A DNA stretch of 52,936 nucleotides, taken from contig JAGEMR010000177.1 in assembly GCA_021030915.1 (NCBI GenBank), positions 1 to 52,936 on the forward strand, read 5' to 3'. The notes under the pieces were generated by a model. That model ran no database searches. It was not told where the DNA came from and saw nothing but the letters and a program-made list of their open reading frames with translations. The position numbers and the translations under genes were made by a program. Shown piece by piece: positions 22,935-35,534 of the stretch. Position 1 is the stretch's first letter; every line of letters begins with the position of its first letter. Origin of the DNA: Astrothelium macrocarpum (taxonomy: Eukaryota; Ascomycota; Dothideomycetes; Trypetheliales; Trypetheliaceae).

Positions 22935-25900
22935 GTATTTGACCGTTTTACATTCTTGGATTCCGGGTGTTTGATCTTTGCATAATGCGCCTTTGGGCTG
23001 CATTTGCTTCCCCTTCTTCATGGACATCTTACATTACGGTCATGGTGCACGTTGGTAATGCTGTTTTATAATGTCTTTTCTGAAATCATGAGTGAGGGCA
23101 TACGGACGTTTGGGAGTACAAAAAGAGTGGTGATAAATCACGGCAGTCATATGGCTAACAGAACTAATGGTGCAACGACTTGGAAAGCTCCCACAAACCC
23201 TTCACATCTCATTCACAAATGTGTATATCCATTTCATGTAAAATGGTTGAAAGAGCGCCAGCATTTTCCTATTCTTTGCGCTACGGCTATGACGGCGTTA
23301 CTGCATTGCGCAAATGGTTGGCCTTGCATACTGCACTCACTTGGCATAATTTGGGAGTATCGGATTTCTCAGACGCATTCAATTCACCCTTGTATTTATC
23401 TAGAGTTAAACGAAATACCATCCGCTAGAAAGCCTCCGAGCTTGCTAATGGTACACGAGTGACAACGCAATGCTTGCAAATAGCATCGCCCGTCAAATTT
23501 GGAGGGAGGGATCATTGTCAACGGCAATTGCAACGTTCCCTTTGTCTCAAATTTCGACTCAGAAGGACGGGATCATGCTCGTACGTGCAGATGAAATATG
23601 GACAATGCCTTTTGCCTTGGGCAATGTCAACGTCACTGGTTCACACCTCTTATGACCACCAAGCCCTTGATTTGGCATTCAGAGTTTGATGAGCCACAAC
23701 CATCCATACGCAAACACACCATGTATCCCGCTGCGGCAGGGAATAACACGCAGGATGGCGCATCTTTCGATAAATCTGGAGCGGGACGGAGTATTCATCC
23801 GTGTCTCCACAAATGTACGGCAAAACCTTCCTTGCATGACCGACCTCGTGGTGAGGCAGTGAGAGGCCCTACATCATGAAAAACTGCAAAAGCGTCAGAA
23901 CTCCAGACCAGCATGGCTGGCTGCATATCCCCCACGCTACTACAGGCTTTTACAATGAGTCACTACTCGTGTTATAGCACTACGACAGGAAAAATTCGCG
24001 CTATGCACCTACCAACTGCTACGTTGAAACAACCTTCCTGTTGTGCAGTCTGCACTTCGGAGCAACACCCTATCGTACCCGTAACGTCGGATATCACCAT
24101 ACTACTTGGGATTCTGACGCATATATTCCTTGTGGTTCCGTCAAAGGTTATCAGATGCATTAGGCAAGTGCCTTGATTGATAAAACACCGTCCGCTCATG
24201 TGACACTGGAAGTGTTTAGCAACTTCACGATACCTATTCCTGGTTAAGACAACGTTGTGACCAAGCCCCCTCCTTCCCCCTTTTTTTGTTTTTTGGCACT
24301 GCCTTGCATCGTTCAAATCATCAAGGCTCATTTGTTGCCCGAAGACTTGAGTTGGATGCAATCGTGTATGGTGCGTTCCGATGCGAATCTAATAGAAACA
24401 AAAGTGTCAAATAGGCAATCATAGAGCTGTAAATCAGAAGAAAAAAAGCAACGCAGAAAGTCTTACAAAAATGTATCTATATTCTATCTTGTTACGGTCT
24501 TGCAAATAGCTTCATCGCCTTTCCATCCAAGTTACAAAGATTTCGTACATCATGTCTAATTTCCTTTTAACCCTCATGAAAGAAATTTCAGCTGCGTAGC
24601 CATCAACAACCAATCCATAGCTACGAGATGGCTCTTGGAGTTGAGCGCGAATCATTCTCTCCAATCTCACATGCACAAGCGTTTCGATGCATCATACGAT
24701 GGTTTTGAATCGAATTATCTCATCTTCATCTCCAGTCATACCGCGACTACGTGCCTCGATCCACCGCTCTAGAACACGCGCAAGAAATGAACACTTCGGA
24801 TGCGCAGGATCAAATGCTCAATACGGATTGCGGGAAACTTCACTTCCATAGTCTCTGTGGACTACCAACACCACTTGACATGGGACTGGCCTTGGCCAAA
24901 GACCCAGCAACCCAAACATCGACAATGTCCTTGAAAAGTGCCTTTTCACTTGCGACTGTTTGAATTCGCCCGAGAGCCCCACTTGCCGGACGCTTGAAGG
25001 TTTTCGACGGCACAGCATGACTCGTTACCCACTTGCATCGGTGAGAGAGTTCTGTCGGCACCTCGTATTGCATTCCTGGGCAACGGCTGACTTATTGTCC
25101 AGGAAGACAACTCCTTCATGCTTTGAAATCGAAGATCAAAATTACTGATTTCATGGAACGATAACACGGTCTCTACAATGCACAGAGCCCTTTGCATTGA
25201 TCTCGGTCATTTTTCGGTACTTTGTGCCGTCGATTAAGACCCATCTGTGGAACAAAGAAAGAGCACTTTGCAATGAAACACAGTTTAGACCTGTGATAGT
25301 ACTGGTCACACAGCAAGGCAAGGCGATTTAACTTGTGCTTGAAAATGCAATCACAGGACATGTCTCAATCTAGTTCGATATTGAGAACAAGTCATGGACT
25401 TAGCGCAGACCTAACGCGAACATACTTTGACGGCATTACTGAGTGGGTTCATCAATAGCCAAGAGTACGCTGTGTTGAATAAGCGCGAAAGTTAGGTTGG
25501 ACTACCCACCAATGTGCGCAGGAAACCGCGCGGTACAAGTACGGAATATACGAGTACTCACCGGTCGAGTGCTGCCCCCGTAAAAACCTTGGTGAGAGTA
25601 AGTATTGGCTGGCAGAGCAGTCAAATTTCCCGTGACCATTTTCCCATTTCAACTGGAAGGGATTAACTTTATGTGTTACCAACGGACTCGTCCTGTCTGT
25701 TGGGCCCGCTCCAACGAAAACAGATCAAAGGCTATCGATTGGCTTGAGTCGCTGATATTGTCAAGGTAAGCGCTAATTGGCCCCCCCAACCAACAAGAAC
25801 CAAAGGTGACAGTAATGATTGCGAAAGAGATTGATGTCATGTGATGTGAGGGCGTCGTCGGGGGATTTCGGCGGTTTCCGATGGCTTGAAATCATGGGTC

Positions 25901-26948
25901 CAGGCTTTCCACCACTGACGGTCAAGCTTGGCTGGAAATCTTTGCATGACGGGCTGGTCTTTCAGGAGGCTCACATTCATGCGGAAAGCTGTTGGCTGAG
26001 CCAAGCCGAACTGAGATGAAGAGCACCTGATGCGGTGAAGCGGCTGGACGACCCCTGTCCGCCACGTTCAGGTCCCCATTTCTCACCGACCCATCACCAC
26101 CTCTTAAGCGATGTCAACATTCTGCTCAGCTGCGTCTGTAGCTTATCGCACAACAGTAGCTCTACAGAATGTGGCTGTCGTAGATTGCCTCTGAAGTTAA
26201 CTTTGGTTGATAGGGTCTGTCGGCGGCTGAATCGTCAGTACTAGGTCTCGAGCCTCCCATCCAGAAAGTTCGGTTTGGGTGACCACAAAGGTGGGTGAAT
26301 TAGCGAAAGGTCCAGGATCTTAAACACCAAACACTTTCTTCAACACTCAGATTGACGGGTCCCGATCTTTCAAGATTGGCTTTGCCAGGCGGCGCGAATT
26401 GAGCGGCGCCCGATGAAGCCAACCCTATAATATCTTATGCAATAAATTGTTCGGAATGTCCGGCAAGCATTGCTTCTCAATTTGGCTTCTTATTTTGATG
26501 GAATTAAATTTTTGACTTGGTTTTTCATTTGAGTTCTTCTACTCATATCCTGCTAAGATAGAAGGATCGCCTTCTTCTACGAGCATTTGTCAAATCGGTT
26601 TCCAGTTCTTCATGTTTTGCTCGCTTGTTACAATTCTTGCTAATCATTTGAATCATCAACTATGCAATTATGTCGGCACTTTTCAAGTCAACCCTCGCTA
26701 ACCTGAGTTCTCCAAAAATATGACGTGAACCACAGTGCCCAACGCTCAGAGCCTAGTTTGGCTATTTTACACAGCTATGCTGGGTTCTCAGGCTCCGCAG
26801 AGTGTACTCAGGGTAGATTCTGAGAACCCTGAGTACACCCTGCGGGCCCTGAGTTCTCACGAGAAAAGGCAGTTTGGTGAGTCAACTACAAAAAGGCTGA
26901 TATGATCGGTGGCCGGCCCTTGGCGGTATCATTTGATTGTATGACACC
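22935..26948. other. Gene-poor intergenic region
   Basis: About 4 kb of ordinary composition between the regulator and the surface-protein gene. All frames are under about 150 codons and none has recognisable domains or coding-like content. A pyrimidine-rich run lies at about 24268-24294. A hairpin near the right end is listed separately. No RNA gene was recognised. Confidence 0.5.
26781..26859. promoter_or_regulatory. Large imperfect inverted repeat before surface-protein gene
   Basis: Two arms of about 34 bp face each other. The inner 13 bp are perfect (gtgtactcagggt at 26802-26814, accctgagtacac at 26826-26838) around an 11-bp loop. The outer parts match imperfectly. Motifs of the type ccctgag/ctcaggg and tgagaac/gttctca recur in both arms. 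It ends 90 bp before the start codon, so it lies in the promoter or 5' leader. It could be an array of operator half-sites, an RNA hairpin or a small insertion. Confidence 0.6.
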
Positions 26949-29900
26949 ATGAGACTCTTTCCGGCTGTCAACACGTTGCCTTTGATAGCGTTCCTGGTTT
27001 TGTTCGACTCTGTATTAGCATGTAAGTCATGTTTACATCCTCGTATTTGTATGTTTCTAATAACCTTATTCGCTAGCCTATAGCGAATTTGATAATATCA
27101 CACTCAAGCCTAATACCACCCTCAATCATGTCAACGGAAATCTGACCACCCAAACTTCCACCTCTGTAACAAGCAGTATTGAATCCAGCTTGCCACCCAA
27201 CCACCCATCTCGCGGCTCATTGACTACAACTGTACATTCTCTTTCTCAAACTGGTGTCGATCTACCTTTCGGCGTGAGTAGCATAACCGTCAATTATTCC
27301 GTTGGCTCGACCTCTTCAATATACAGCAGCATAAACTCCCTTAAGTCAAACAGTATCAGCTCGTCTGTCGGTATTGGAGGATACATCGCATCTGGCCTTG
27401 GCTTGAGCAGTCACAGTGGCAGCCCTTCTCTTGCCTCGTCAAGTTTCCCGACGCCAATATCGCTCTCTCAAACTGGGGTCTACTTTTCATCTGTGGGCAA
27501 TACCACGGCCATACGCCCTGCCAGATCAACGTTCTCGCCTTACAGCACCCTCGTTCCTTCAATATCTGGATCGCTGCACCCACCATCAAATATCACATCA
27601 GTGCAAGCTTCCAGTCAATCTGTTGAGGGGCTCTCAGGCCACAATTTAGCTCTTTCTGCAGCTTCTGTAAACCCGAGATTAAATTACAGCACTACAGCGA
27701 GCCAATCCTTGGCGACCGCCCAGAATACGAAATCAGTCTCTTCGATGAGTGAGAACAGTACCAATGCATTGCTATACAACCTACCTCTGGCTGGCAACAC
27801 GACTGGGAACAGGACCTTGGATTTTTGTTGGGCGCAATGGGAGACGTACTGGAGCTCTCAACCCCAATCAATAGTTCCAGCATACAGTGCATCAACATCG
27901 ACGGTAACGACTACAATTAGTTCCCAGCCCCAAATCTTTTCGACCATAGAACGTACGACTTCCACCTGGACTACAGCTTCCGTTGTCAATGGATTCACAA
28001 TGAAAACGTCGACGTATACACAGAGCTATACCGTCACGGATGTTTATTCAGGGCAAGGCCACCCAGCCACGACTTTGATAACAACCTCCGTTGCCACTTC
28101 CCCTCTTTGGGATGTGAGCGCTACAACAAGCATAGGACAAGCTCCAAGCTGCGAACTTCCAAGCTCTATTCCGCAGTGTCAGGCGTCATGGTCCAGCTAT
28201 GCCTCAGTCATGCTCTTACCTACGCTAGCGCCCGTGTCATGTCAAGACACGTCGCTCGCTTGTATGGCGTCACAGAGTGTTTGGGATTCCTCGGAGGGTG
28301 TCCTCTCGAGTCTGCAGTCGGGTCCTCCTCCTCCATGCACTCAGGCATCGATTGGAGGTACCCTCTGTAGCTCTCTAAGGTCGTCTTATGTCTCGGCCGG
28401 TTTTACGAATGGCGAAGTGGCGACGTCAATGTTGCATCCTTTTTGGTACACGGTTTCCGGTGAGGTCCACGCTGCAGCTTCCACTATCTTGGTCGGGGGT
28501 ACTGCAGAATATGTCAGCTACAATACAAATGGCGACCCAAGCACAATATCAACAGTGTGGCCTTCGAATTCCATCCTGGCCCCAGGATGTTCGCTTGGTT
28601 GTGCAAGGTGCGCCATCACAGCTGGCACCGTTCAATTGATTCACTGGCCAGCAACAGCAAAATCTGGCAATGGGACTATGGTTCCGGCCAATGATGAAGT
28701 GGTAGTCGCAACTGCGATGGGAACTGTCTTCACGTCGCCAACGCTGTATGTGTCCTTTGAGAATGTATATGCATCCGACTCTTGTGGAGGTGTTGGCCCC
28801 ACTCATTCAAGCAATGTTGTTGCCATACCTTCATCTGCCGACTTGTCCAGTGTGTGGGCCGAGCACCAACCTTTCACTTGGATTGAACGTACTGCTTCTT
28901 TCAATATTACAGATCTCAATCCGCCAGTGCCACTGAGTATCTACAGCAGGCAACCTTGGTGTGGTGTTTATTCGGCTTCTCAGGACTTGGACTTCATCAT
29001 ACAAGGGGGATTGTCGAACCAGGCAAGCGCTCAGAAATATACTCCAATCTGTCCTATGACCAGGCCATACGATCCTATCATCGTCCTTCCGAAGGGTATT
29101 CTGAACAGTTTGGATCCGGCATGGGCGTCGTGTTCAATGGATATACGAGGTGCTTACGACCCGCCGTATCTGCTGACTCCTGCCACGATTGTAGCAGCAC
29201 CATCCGTGTCTGCTACTGCCGTCCCAGAATCGACCCCAGCTGTTCCAGGCTCTTCCCCAGCACCAGCTACTGCCACATCCACTAGCAGTCCAGGTGATCC
29301 TTCCACAACTGTTCCGACCAGCTATCCATCTTCTGGAGATCCCAAAATCTCGAGCAAAGCTGGGCTGCAGTCTGCGGTCTCGAGAATCAGACCAGAAGGC
29401 GATCCTGCAGATCCCACTGTAGCGTCGCTTGATCCGAATACAGTACCACCTCAATTGAATAGTCATCCACCAGAGACAACAATAGGTTTGTCATCAGCGG
29501 CTAGTGTAGCGGTTAGCATTCTACAAGGCGGATCGAGTGCAAACAAGGTGCTTCCAGCGTCTCCTAGCTTGGTTGCCGCAGATCCTTCCAACGCCGCTTC
29601 AAGTATTCTAAGTCCGCTGATCATCGGAAGCTCAACACTGTCAGAAGGAGCCCCTCCTCTTATAACAGAAGGGCAAACCGTCGCTGTCGGTAGTAATGGA
29701 GTGAACGTTGACGAGAGCTCTGTCGCTTACTCTCAAGCTGCCACAGCCACGATTGATCCGCCTGCTGCGCTTTTTACTCTTGGTGATCACAGTTATACAG
29801 CCAAATCTGGTGATCCTCTTGTCATTGGTGGATCAAGTCTTTCTGAAGGAGGGCCAGCATTAACGACTGGAAATCAGGTTATCAGCGTTGGATCTGCAGG

Positions 29901-31188
29901 GGTAAATCTCGGTGGAAGCTCGATTGCATATTCGTCACCACCTGCAGACCCCATCGAAACGGGTGCTGTAGTTACTGTCGAGGGGAAGTCATACATCGTT
30001 CAATCTGGATCTACCGTTGTTATTGCTGGCTCTACGTTGTCTGTAGGAGGCCCTGCTGAAACAATATCGGGTCAGATAATCAGCGCTGGCAGCTCTGGAC
30101 TCAATGTGGGATCTAATGCTGTAGCTTACTCTGCTATACCGCCGTCTCAGTCTTACGACGCATCAGCTATAATTACTGCTGGAGGCAATCCGTACACTGT
30201 TCATTCTGGTTCTCCTTTGGTCATTGCAGGCTCAACACTGTCTGCTGGCGGCCCAGCTGTAACAGTCGCCGGAAGCGTTATTACCCTTGGTACGCAGGGC
30301 GTTGTGATTGGATCAAGTACAGTGGCATATACTTCCACTCCTACCCTTCGAAACCAAGAGACAGGGGTTGTCATTACCGCTGGTGGGCAGGCCTACACTG
30401 CACAATCCGGACATCCTATTGTTATTGGCGGTTCGAGCCTTTTTGCAGGTGGCCCTGCTGTCACAATCTTCGACCAAACGATCAGCGCTGTATCTGCTGG
30501 TGTTGTCATTGACGGTAGCACTGCAGATTACAGCGCTCTGGTAGCCCCGACAAACACAGTTTCAGAGGACTTGGAAGCACAGTTCACAATCGACCATGTA
30601 GGATATGCTGCCTACAGTGAGTACAACAGCGGCATTATTCTTGCTGGCCCCTCAGGCATCTTGCAAACCATCACCCCCGGCAGCGGCGTTGTTACGATTT
30701 CTGGGCAAGTGATAAGCGCTGTCTCATCAGGCATAGTCGTCGGCTCATCCACCATTCCCTATCAAACCATCACGCCCTCCACAGCAGTAGAGGCGACTTT
30801 CTTCCTTGATGGCCGGACCTACACTGCTATCGAAACCACTGCGCCCGATCACAGTAGCGTTGCTATCATTGATGGCTCCATTACTGTCACAGAAGGCGGT
30901 GCGGCCACAATCGTAGACGGAAATACGGTGAGCATGGTATCTAGTGGATTGGTGCTAAACGGGTTTTCCACGGCGTCTTGGAGTAGTGTCGCTGTGGATC
31001 CTGACGGCAAGTCGGTTCCAACTTTATCGGGAACAGGGCTGTCTTCTGGTACGGAACCAACAGAGAGCGCTACACAGAGTAATGGAGATGCTGGACGCGC
31101 AGATTTTTCCATGGCTACTACGCGGATGGCAGGGTGGTCAGGGATGCTTGCCGTGTTGTTGGCTAGGGTTGTATTGTGGCTAATTTAA
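26949..31188 (+). CDS. Large Ser/Thr-rich secreted, probably GPI-anchored surface protein with seven repeats
   Basis: Exons are 26949-27021 and 27077-31188 (55-bp intron); 1394 aa. The first exon encodes only a signal peptide (MRLFPAV..LIAFLVLFDSVLA), a common arrangement for fungal wall proteins. Mature part: a Ser/Thr/Asn-rich segment with many N-x-S/T sites; a central Cys/Trp-containing region (about 270-690) with paired cysteines; a Pro/Ser/Thr linker (about 720-860); then seven tandem repeats of about 65-75 residues (867-1335), each built around V-I-x-G-S-x-L, G-G-P-A, a Val/Ile/Ser strand pair and Y-T-x-x-S-G. The C-terminus has a small-residue stretch and a hydrophobic tail ending LLARVVLWLI with no charged end, as expected for GPI attachment. 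I infer a wall or adhesion role; I recognise no enzyme domain. Confidence 0.88.
29604..31000 (+). repeat. Seven coding repeats of about 200-225 bp
   Basis: Within the surface-protein gene. Repeats 2-5 are the most alike at protein level (V-I-G/A-G-S-x-L-x-x-G-G-P-A). Repeats 1, 6 and 7 are diverged. DNA identity between units is low, so the duplication is old and the array is not a recent minisatellite. Confidence 0.85.
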
Positions 31189-31738
31189 ACCTGTTATCAT
31201 TTTAACAGTATAGCTGGGGCCAAGAAGAAGCTTGACTCACCAAAACAGTCGTTTCCTTTTCTTCGGCATGGTTAACAGGACATGAGATAGATTAGACTCC
31301 GTACTCGAGGCCATTCGATTGGTTACGAATGAAAGCGACACTAGTCATTTCTTTCGCTTAGCATTGCTGAATTTAGTACGTGCTTTTTTATTCCACCTCG
31401 CACCCAGAATAGGTAGATGGATAGTGTTTAGGTTTGAGTCACGACTGAGGTAACATGTAACTACGTCCGTATAGTGCTAGTCAGGTATTGCCGGTGAGCT
31501 CTCGGCCGTGTTTTGGGGCCAGAGTAAAATAACAACCTAGGCGGAAACTGTATTTGTCAGCTACACTTAGTCCCACTTTGTCCAATCATTATCTCCGTCT
31601 TTTACTAAACCTTTCAGTAATAGTTTGGCGTTTCATATCCCTTAAAAGCAACGACATCTCGTGTGTATGAGCCTAATGACCCTACTCCATTTTATTCCTA
31701 TTGTTCTCCAATTAGTGCCAAGAAATTAGGATTTCGCC
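31189..31738. other. Intergenic, tandem genes
   Basis: 550 bp between the surface-protein stop and the hydrolase start, both on the plus strand. It should contain the hydrolase promoter. Nothing specific is recognised. Confidence 0.6.
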
Positions 31739-32924
31739 ATGGCTCCGGTTACTATGTCTCCAGAAGAGATTCTCAAATCTGGAGAACTTGACCCAAAGCT
31801 TGTCGAGGTACCAATTTTAATCGACAGATTGATACTCAAAGACTAAGACCACTAGATCGTCTCAAAAATCAACATGCCAATACTAGAATGGAAGGATGTC
31901 AACACCGTCCGGGAGATGTTTAATGAACGTCAACGAGCTGGCCTCAAAGCGATGGGTCCCACTCCACCCGACATGATCGAAGAAGACCAGCACATTTCCA
32001 TCCGAGACGGCGCACAAATCCGCGTCCGCGTCAGCAAGCACAAGGACGCGTCCAACCGTCCATTAGTCGTCCTTTACCACGGAGGCGGCTGGATCCTGGG
32101 CTCTCTTGAGGCCGAGCAAGTCAACGCTCGCATGCTCGTCCAGGCTTTTGATGTTGTTTGCGTCAGTGTGGGATATCGCCTTGCGCCCGAATTCAAGTTC
32201 CCCACTGGCATCGACGACGCGTGGGATGGGTTGAAGTGGGCTGCCGCAAATGCGAACGCGCTAGGCGCGGATCCATCCAAGGGGTTCATTGTCGGTGGCT
32301 CTTCCGCTGGAGGCAATATCGCTGCTGTCATGGCGCAGTTAGCAAAAGATGAGAAGCTGAGCCCTCCACTGACGGGTCAATGGCTGTGCATTCCGGCCAC
32401 GTTGAGCAAAGAGGTGGCTCCGAAGGTACTGCCCGAGAAGTACAAAAAGCTGTATCTGTCGCCTGAACAGATTATCGATCCGCCAGGCCTAAGTAAAGCA
32501 GCTGTGGATTTCATGGTAGACCAATATGGGCCTGATCATGATAGCGGCAAATTCAGCCCCTTCATCTGGCCTACCGGGCACAAAGGTCTCCCGCCAGCAC
32601 ACATTCAGGTGAGCGAAACCGCCAAAGGCAATACTTACGTGACTGGGCTTTCCACATGTGACTGAGACATTTTGACTGTGGCAGGTATGCGGAGCGGATC
32701 CGATAAGGGATGACGGATTGCTGTACGAGGCATTGCTACGGGAAGAAGCTGGCGTACCAACAAAGTTAGATCTGTACCCAGGTCTGATACACGGATTTTG
32801 GGGAGTGTTCCCAATGCTCCCACAAGCCGAGCAATACAAAGAGGACCTCGTGAAAGGATACTCGTGGCTTTTGGGGATCGAACCCACCAAGGTAGAGGTA
32901 GAACCAACAGCGACAGTGGTATGA
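31739..32924 (+). CDS. Alpha/beta hydrolase, hormone-sensitive-lipase-like esterase
   Basis: Exons are 31739-31807, 31856-32608 and 32685-32924 (introns 48 and 76 bp); 353 aa. The oxyanion-hole motif HGGGW is at 98-102. The nucleophile Ser173 lies in GGSSAGG, which replaces the more usual GDSAGG, so the residue before Ser is Ser and not Asp. Asp279 in CGADPIRDDG and His310 in LIHGFW complete the triad, both in the last exon. Together these are the signature of the hormone-sensitive-lipase (AB hydrolase 3) family, which cleaves short-chain esters. No signal peptide, so probably cytosolic. The substrate is unknown. Such enzymes occur both in housekeeping detoxification and in secondary-metabolite loci; nothing adjacent decides between these. 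Confidence 0.9.
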
Positions 32925-33411
32925 CATGACTGACATGGAATGTACACTGCATGTCAATCGCAGTAGTACAACACGGAAAATAGACAGCCGGTGCTTACGC
33001 CATCTGACTGGGCCAGGAAGCCGACTAATGCGAGCTTGGGCTACGGTAACGCTGGAAAGATATATATACAACGTGCTGCTGAGGCGCGAAGCGCGCTTCT
33101 CCTCTCCTAGTAAAACAGCGAAAACTTCGGAGGAAAGCAAAATAAAATAAACCACTTGGTAATGAAAATAGAATCATAAAAACTTTTGTAAAAAGCCCCA
33201 AGTCTTCCGTAGATGGCATCAGAAATCCGCAGAAAATTCATTAAGGAATGAGCTATTTCGCAGAGTGTAGATGATTCCAATCGCTCTTCGGATGATCTAC
33301 GAGATTGCTGCGGAGATCAAGAGTCATGGCTAACCAGAAGATCAAAGGCTCCAATTTAAAAGCCCTACTCCGCATCTACCCATCGTCTTTTTCGCGAACG
33401 TAGATTGCGAA
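32925..33411. other. Convergent 3' spacer
   Basis: 487 bp between the converging hydrolase and unknown-protein genes. Short frames only, nothing recognised. Confidence 0.6.
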
Positions 33412-34467
33412 TTAAGTCGAGATTTCCCTACTGACCTTACCAATGTCTGATGAATCCTCTTTCTCAACGCTCACTTCCTGCATTTTCTCGCTATGCCCCA
33501 TCGGCGCTGCTGAGGTTGGTGCACGCTCATCAATCTTGCTCTCGACTGTATCTTTCGCCACTTGCGATGTATCGGAAGGACTGCCATCCAGATGATCTAC
33601 ATCTTCAAAGAAAATGGCCTCCTTGCGGAATATATGTGGTGCCCGGCATGCGCATGGACACGATACGTGCTCGTGCGGCGACGGGCTTGGCGACCGCTCT
33701 CTATCCTGCTTCACCTGAAGCTCCTTCTGTGCTATAACAGTCTTAAGCCCGATTATCTCGGCTTTGTATCCGAGCTTTTCAGCTTTGGTGTGGGCCTTCG
33801 ATCTTGCCTGGATACTCAACTTGTAGAGTTCAGCTCTTGATCTCGACAGCATACGCTTGCGCTCAACCCTTTCCTTTTTTCTGCGTTTATGTTCCCGACA
33901 CGTTGTGAGCTTTTGCTTCTTGTGATGGTCTTTATTGCTACTCTCTTTGGAAGTGGCAGGATCCTCGGCGTCGTGCTTTGCTGGACATCTCTTTTTCCTC
34001 CGCTTGCTTTTGATTCCGCTTCCATCGTAAATCTATTATCAAAGGAAATCGTTCAGTGTGACTACACACAGTGATTACAGCTTGGATGAGTTACATACAA
34101 TCGTGGACGCTTCTTGCTCGATCATCTCTTCGTATTCTTGTTCAGTCATATCCTGCTGGTCTTTGGCACTGGGATTCGAGTCATCACCATCGTTGGAATG
34201 TTCTCTGGTGTGCTCGGCTATAGCCTCGGTGTATCGAAAATTCTCATCTTGACGTGGAAACGGAAAGATTCCTCGCTGTTGGTCGGCTTTCCAGCCACAG
34301 ACATCGGTGAAGAAACAACAAGGAGATGTCACGCTTTCGCCTGACCCGAGTTCTTTGTTGATATGATTAGCCGCTTTAACGGCGTTTTCTTCTTTGGTGC
34401 TTCGCTCTAAAACGAATGAACAGCTGTTTTGAGTAGAGAGCCCAAACTGCCGAGCAGTTTCGTCCAT
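33412..34467 (-). CDS. Unknown protein with a basic, coiled-coil-like middle
   Basis: I do not recognise this gene. Proposed exons are 34467-34099 and 34032-33412 with a 66-bp GT-AG intron; 329 aa. The N-terminal part is acidic (QDMTEQEYEEMIEQEAST before the intron). The second exon opens with a run of basic residues (SKRRKKR, EHKRRKKERVERKRM) and continues as a heptad-compatible helix (AELYKLSIQARSKAHTK..). A short Cys cluster (CPCAC) and an acidic tail follow. The basic helix could bind nucleic acid, but the spacing does not fit a bZIP I know. The open frame continues upstream of 34467 without an ATG. An alternative start at 34636 could join by splicing (gtacct donor, acceptor near 34548). 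The 5' end is therefore uncertain. Confidence 0.5.
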
Positions 34468-35534
34468 GACTGTAGAACAGTGGGATAGCCGGGTGTGGAT
34501 GTGGTCAATTGAGAGACTGGAGGACGATGGAAAGCCTCTCAAAACAGGGTTGCTAAAAGGTTCAATTTGGCAGTACGTCGATGTAGCTGAGGAAGGTACC
34601 AAGTATTGTGAAAGTTTGACGAGTGAACTGAGCCATGGTATAGAAGAGAAGATAGGGATCAGTTCTTATTCAATAAAAGTGCTGCAATGATACGTATCTT
34701 GAAGTGAAGTGAGAGGGCGAGGTGCAAAGTCACGATGGCCATGATCGTTGAAGCAGTGCTGTGCAGTGCAACCAAAGTAGAGTTGCGTCCTGAGATTCTG
34801 GTGATACAGAATGACTTCATTTCCGCGGTTAGAGATGCTTGCACATATGTTCTCTTCATTTCGACTTCTAGAAGTTCTACTTGAGAACGGTCCCAGGATG
34901 AAGGATGCTATGCAACTAAGCTCACGGTACCCAACACTGAGATGCCGCAGAATAGGTATGTGAAAGGCAAAACAGATAAGATGCAACTTCGACGAAGACA
35001 AATTATGCTTTGAGATGTTTCTCCTCATTCGTTCATTTGCCGAAGATCAATGAGTTTTTTGCATCGTTTAAAAGGCCACCTGAAACACTATATTTTTCCC
35101 AAACTTGTCAAACTGAGGGGTCAGGTGTCTCTTCTGAGCTTAACCAAAGGAATTACGGTGGCCGGCTTAATGGAGTATGCCATCTTGGTATGGTCTCCAA
35201 CATCTCAGTTGGTTTAGCAAGCGAGGTGTGGGTCCGCAAATTCGCCCATTGGCAAAGGATACTGTCATATACTGCATCACTGTAGACGATGCTTTACCAT
35301 GCTCTTCCAACCAATGGAATGAGGCGGTTTGAGGATCTGACGCTATCATCTGGTCCGCGGACGCTGACTAGAAAAATTGAGAATCTTCGAACTGAGAGCG
35401 ACGGAAAGATTTGATTGCCCCCGCGCTTAGTCATCTTATTCCGCTGCTACACCAGCTTTCAGCCTAACAGTCTTCATACACTAAATCATGCCTACTCACC
35501 AAAGCTCCAGTAGCTTCAGTACGTAGCCGCAGTA
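34468..35534. other. Divergent spacer between unknown gene and F-box gene
   Basis: About 1.07 kb between two outward-facing genes, so it should hold both promoters and perhaps a first exon of the left gene (34636-34602 is open from an ATG). Nothing else recognised. Confidence 0.5.
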
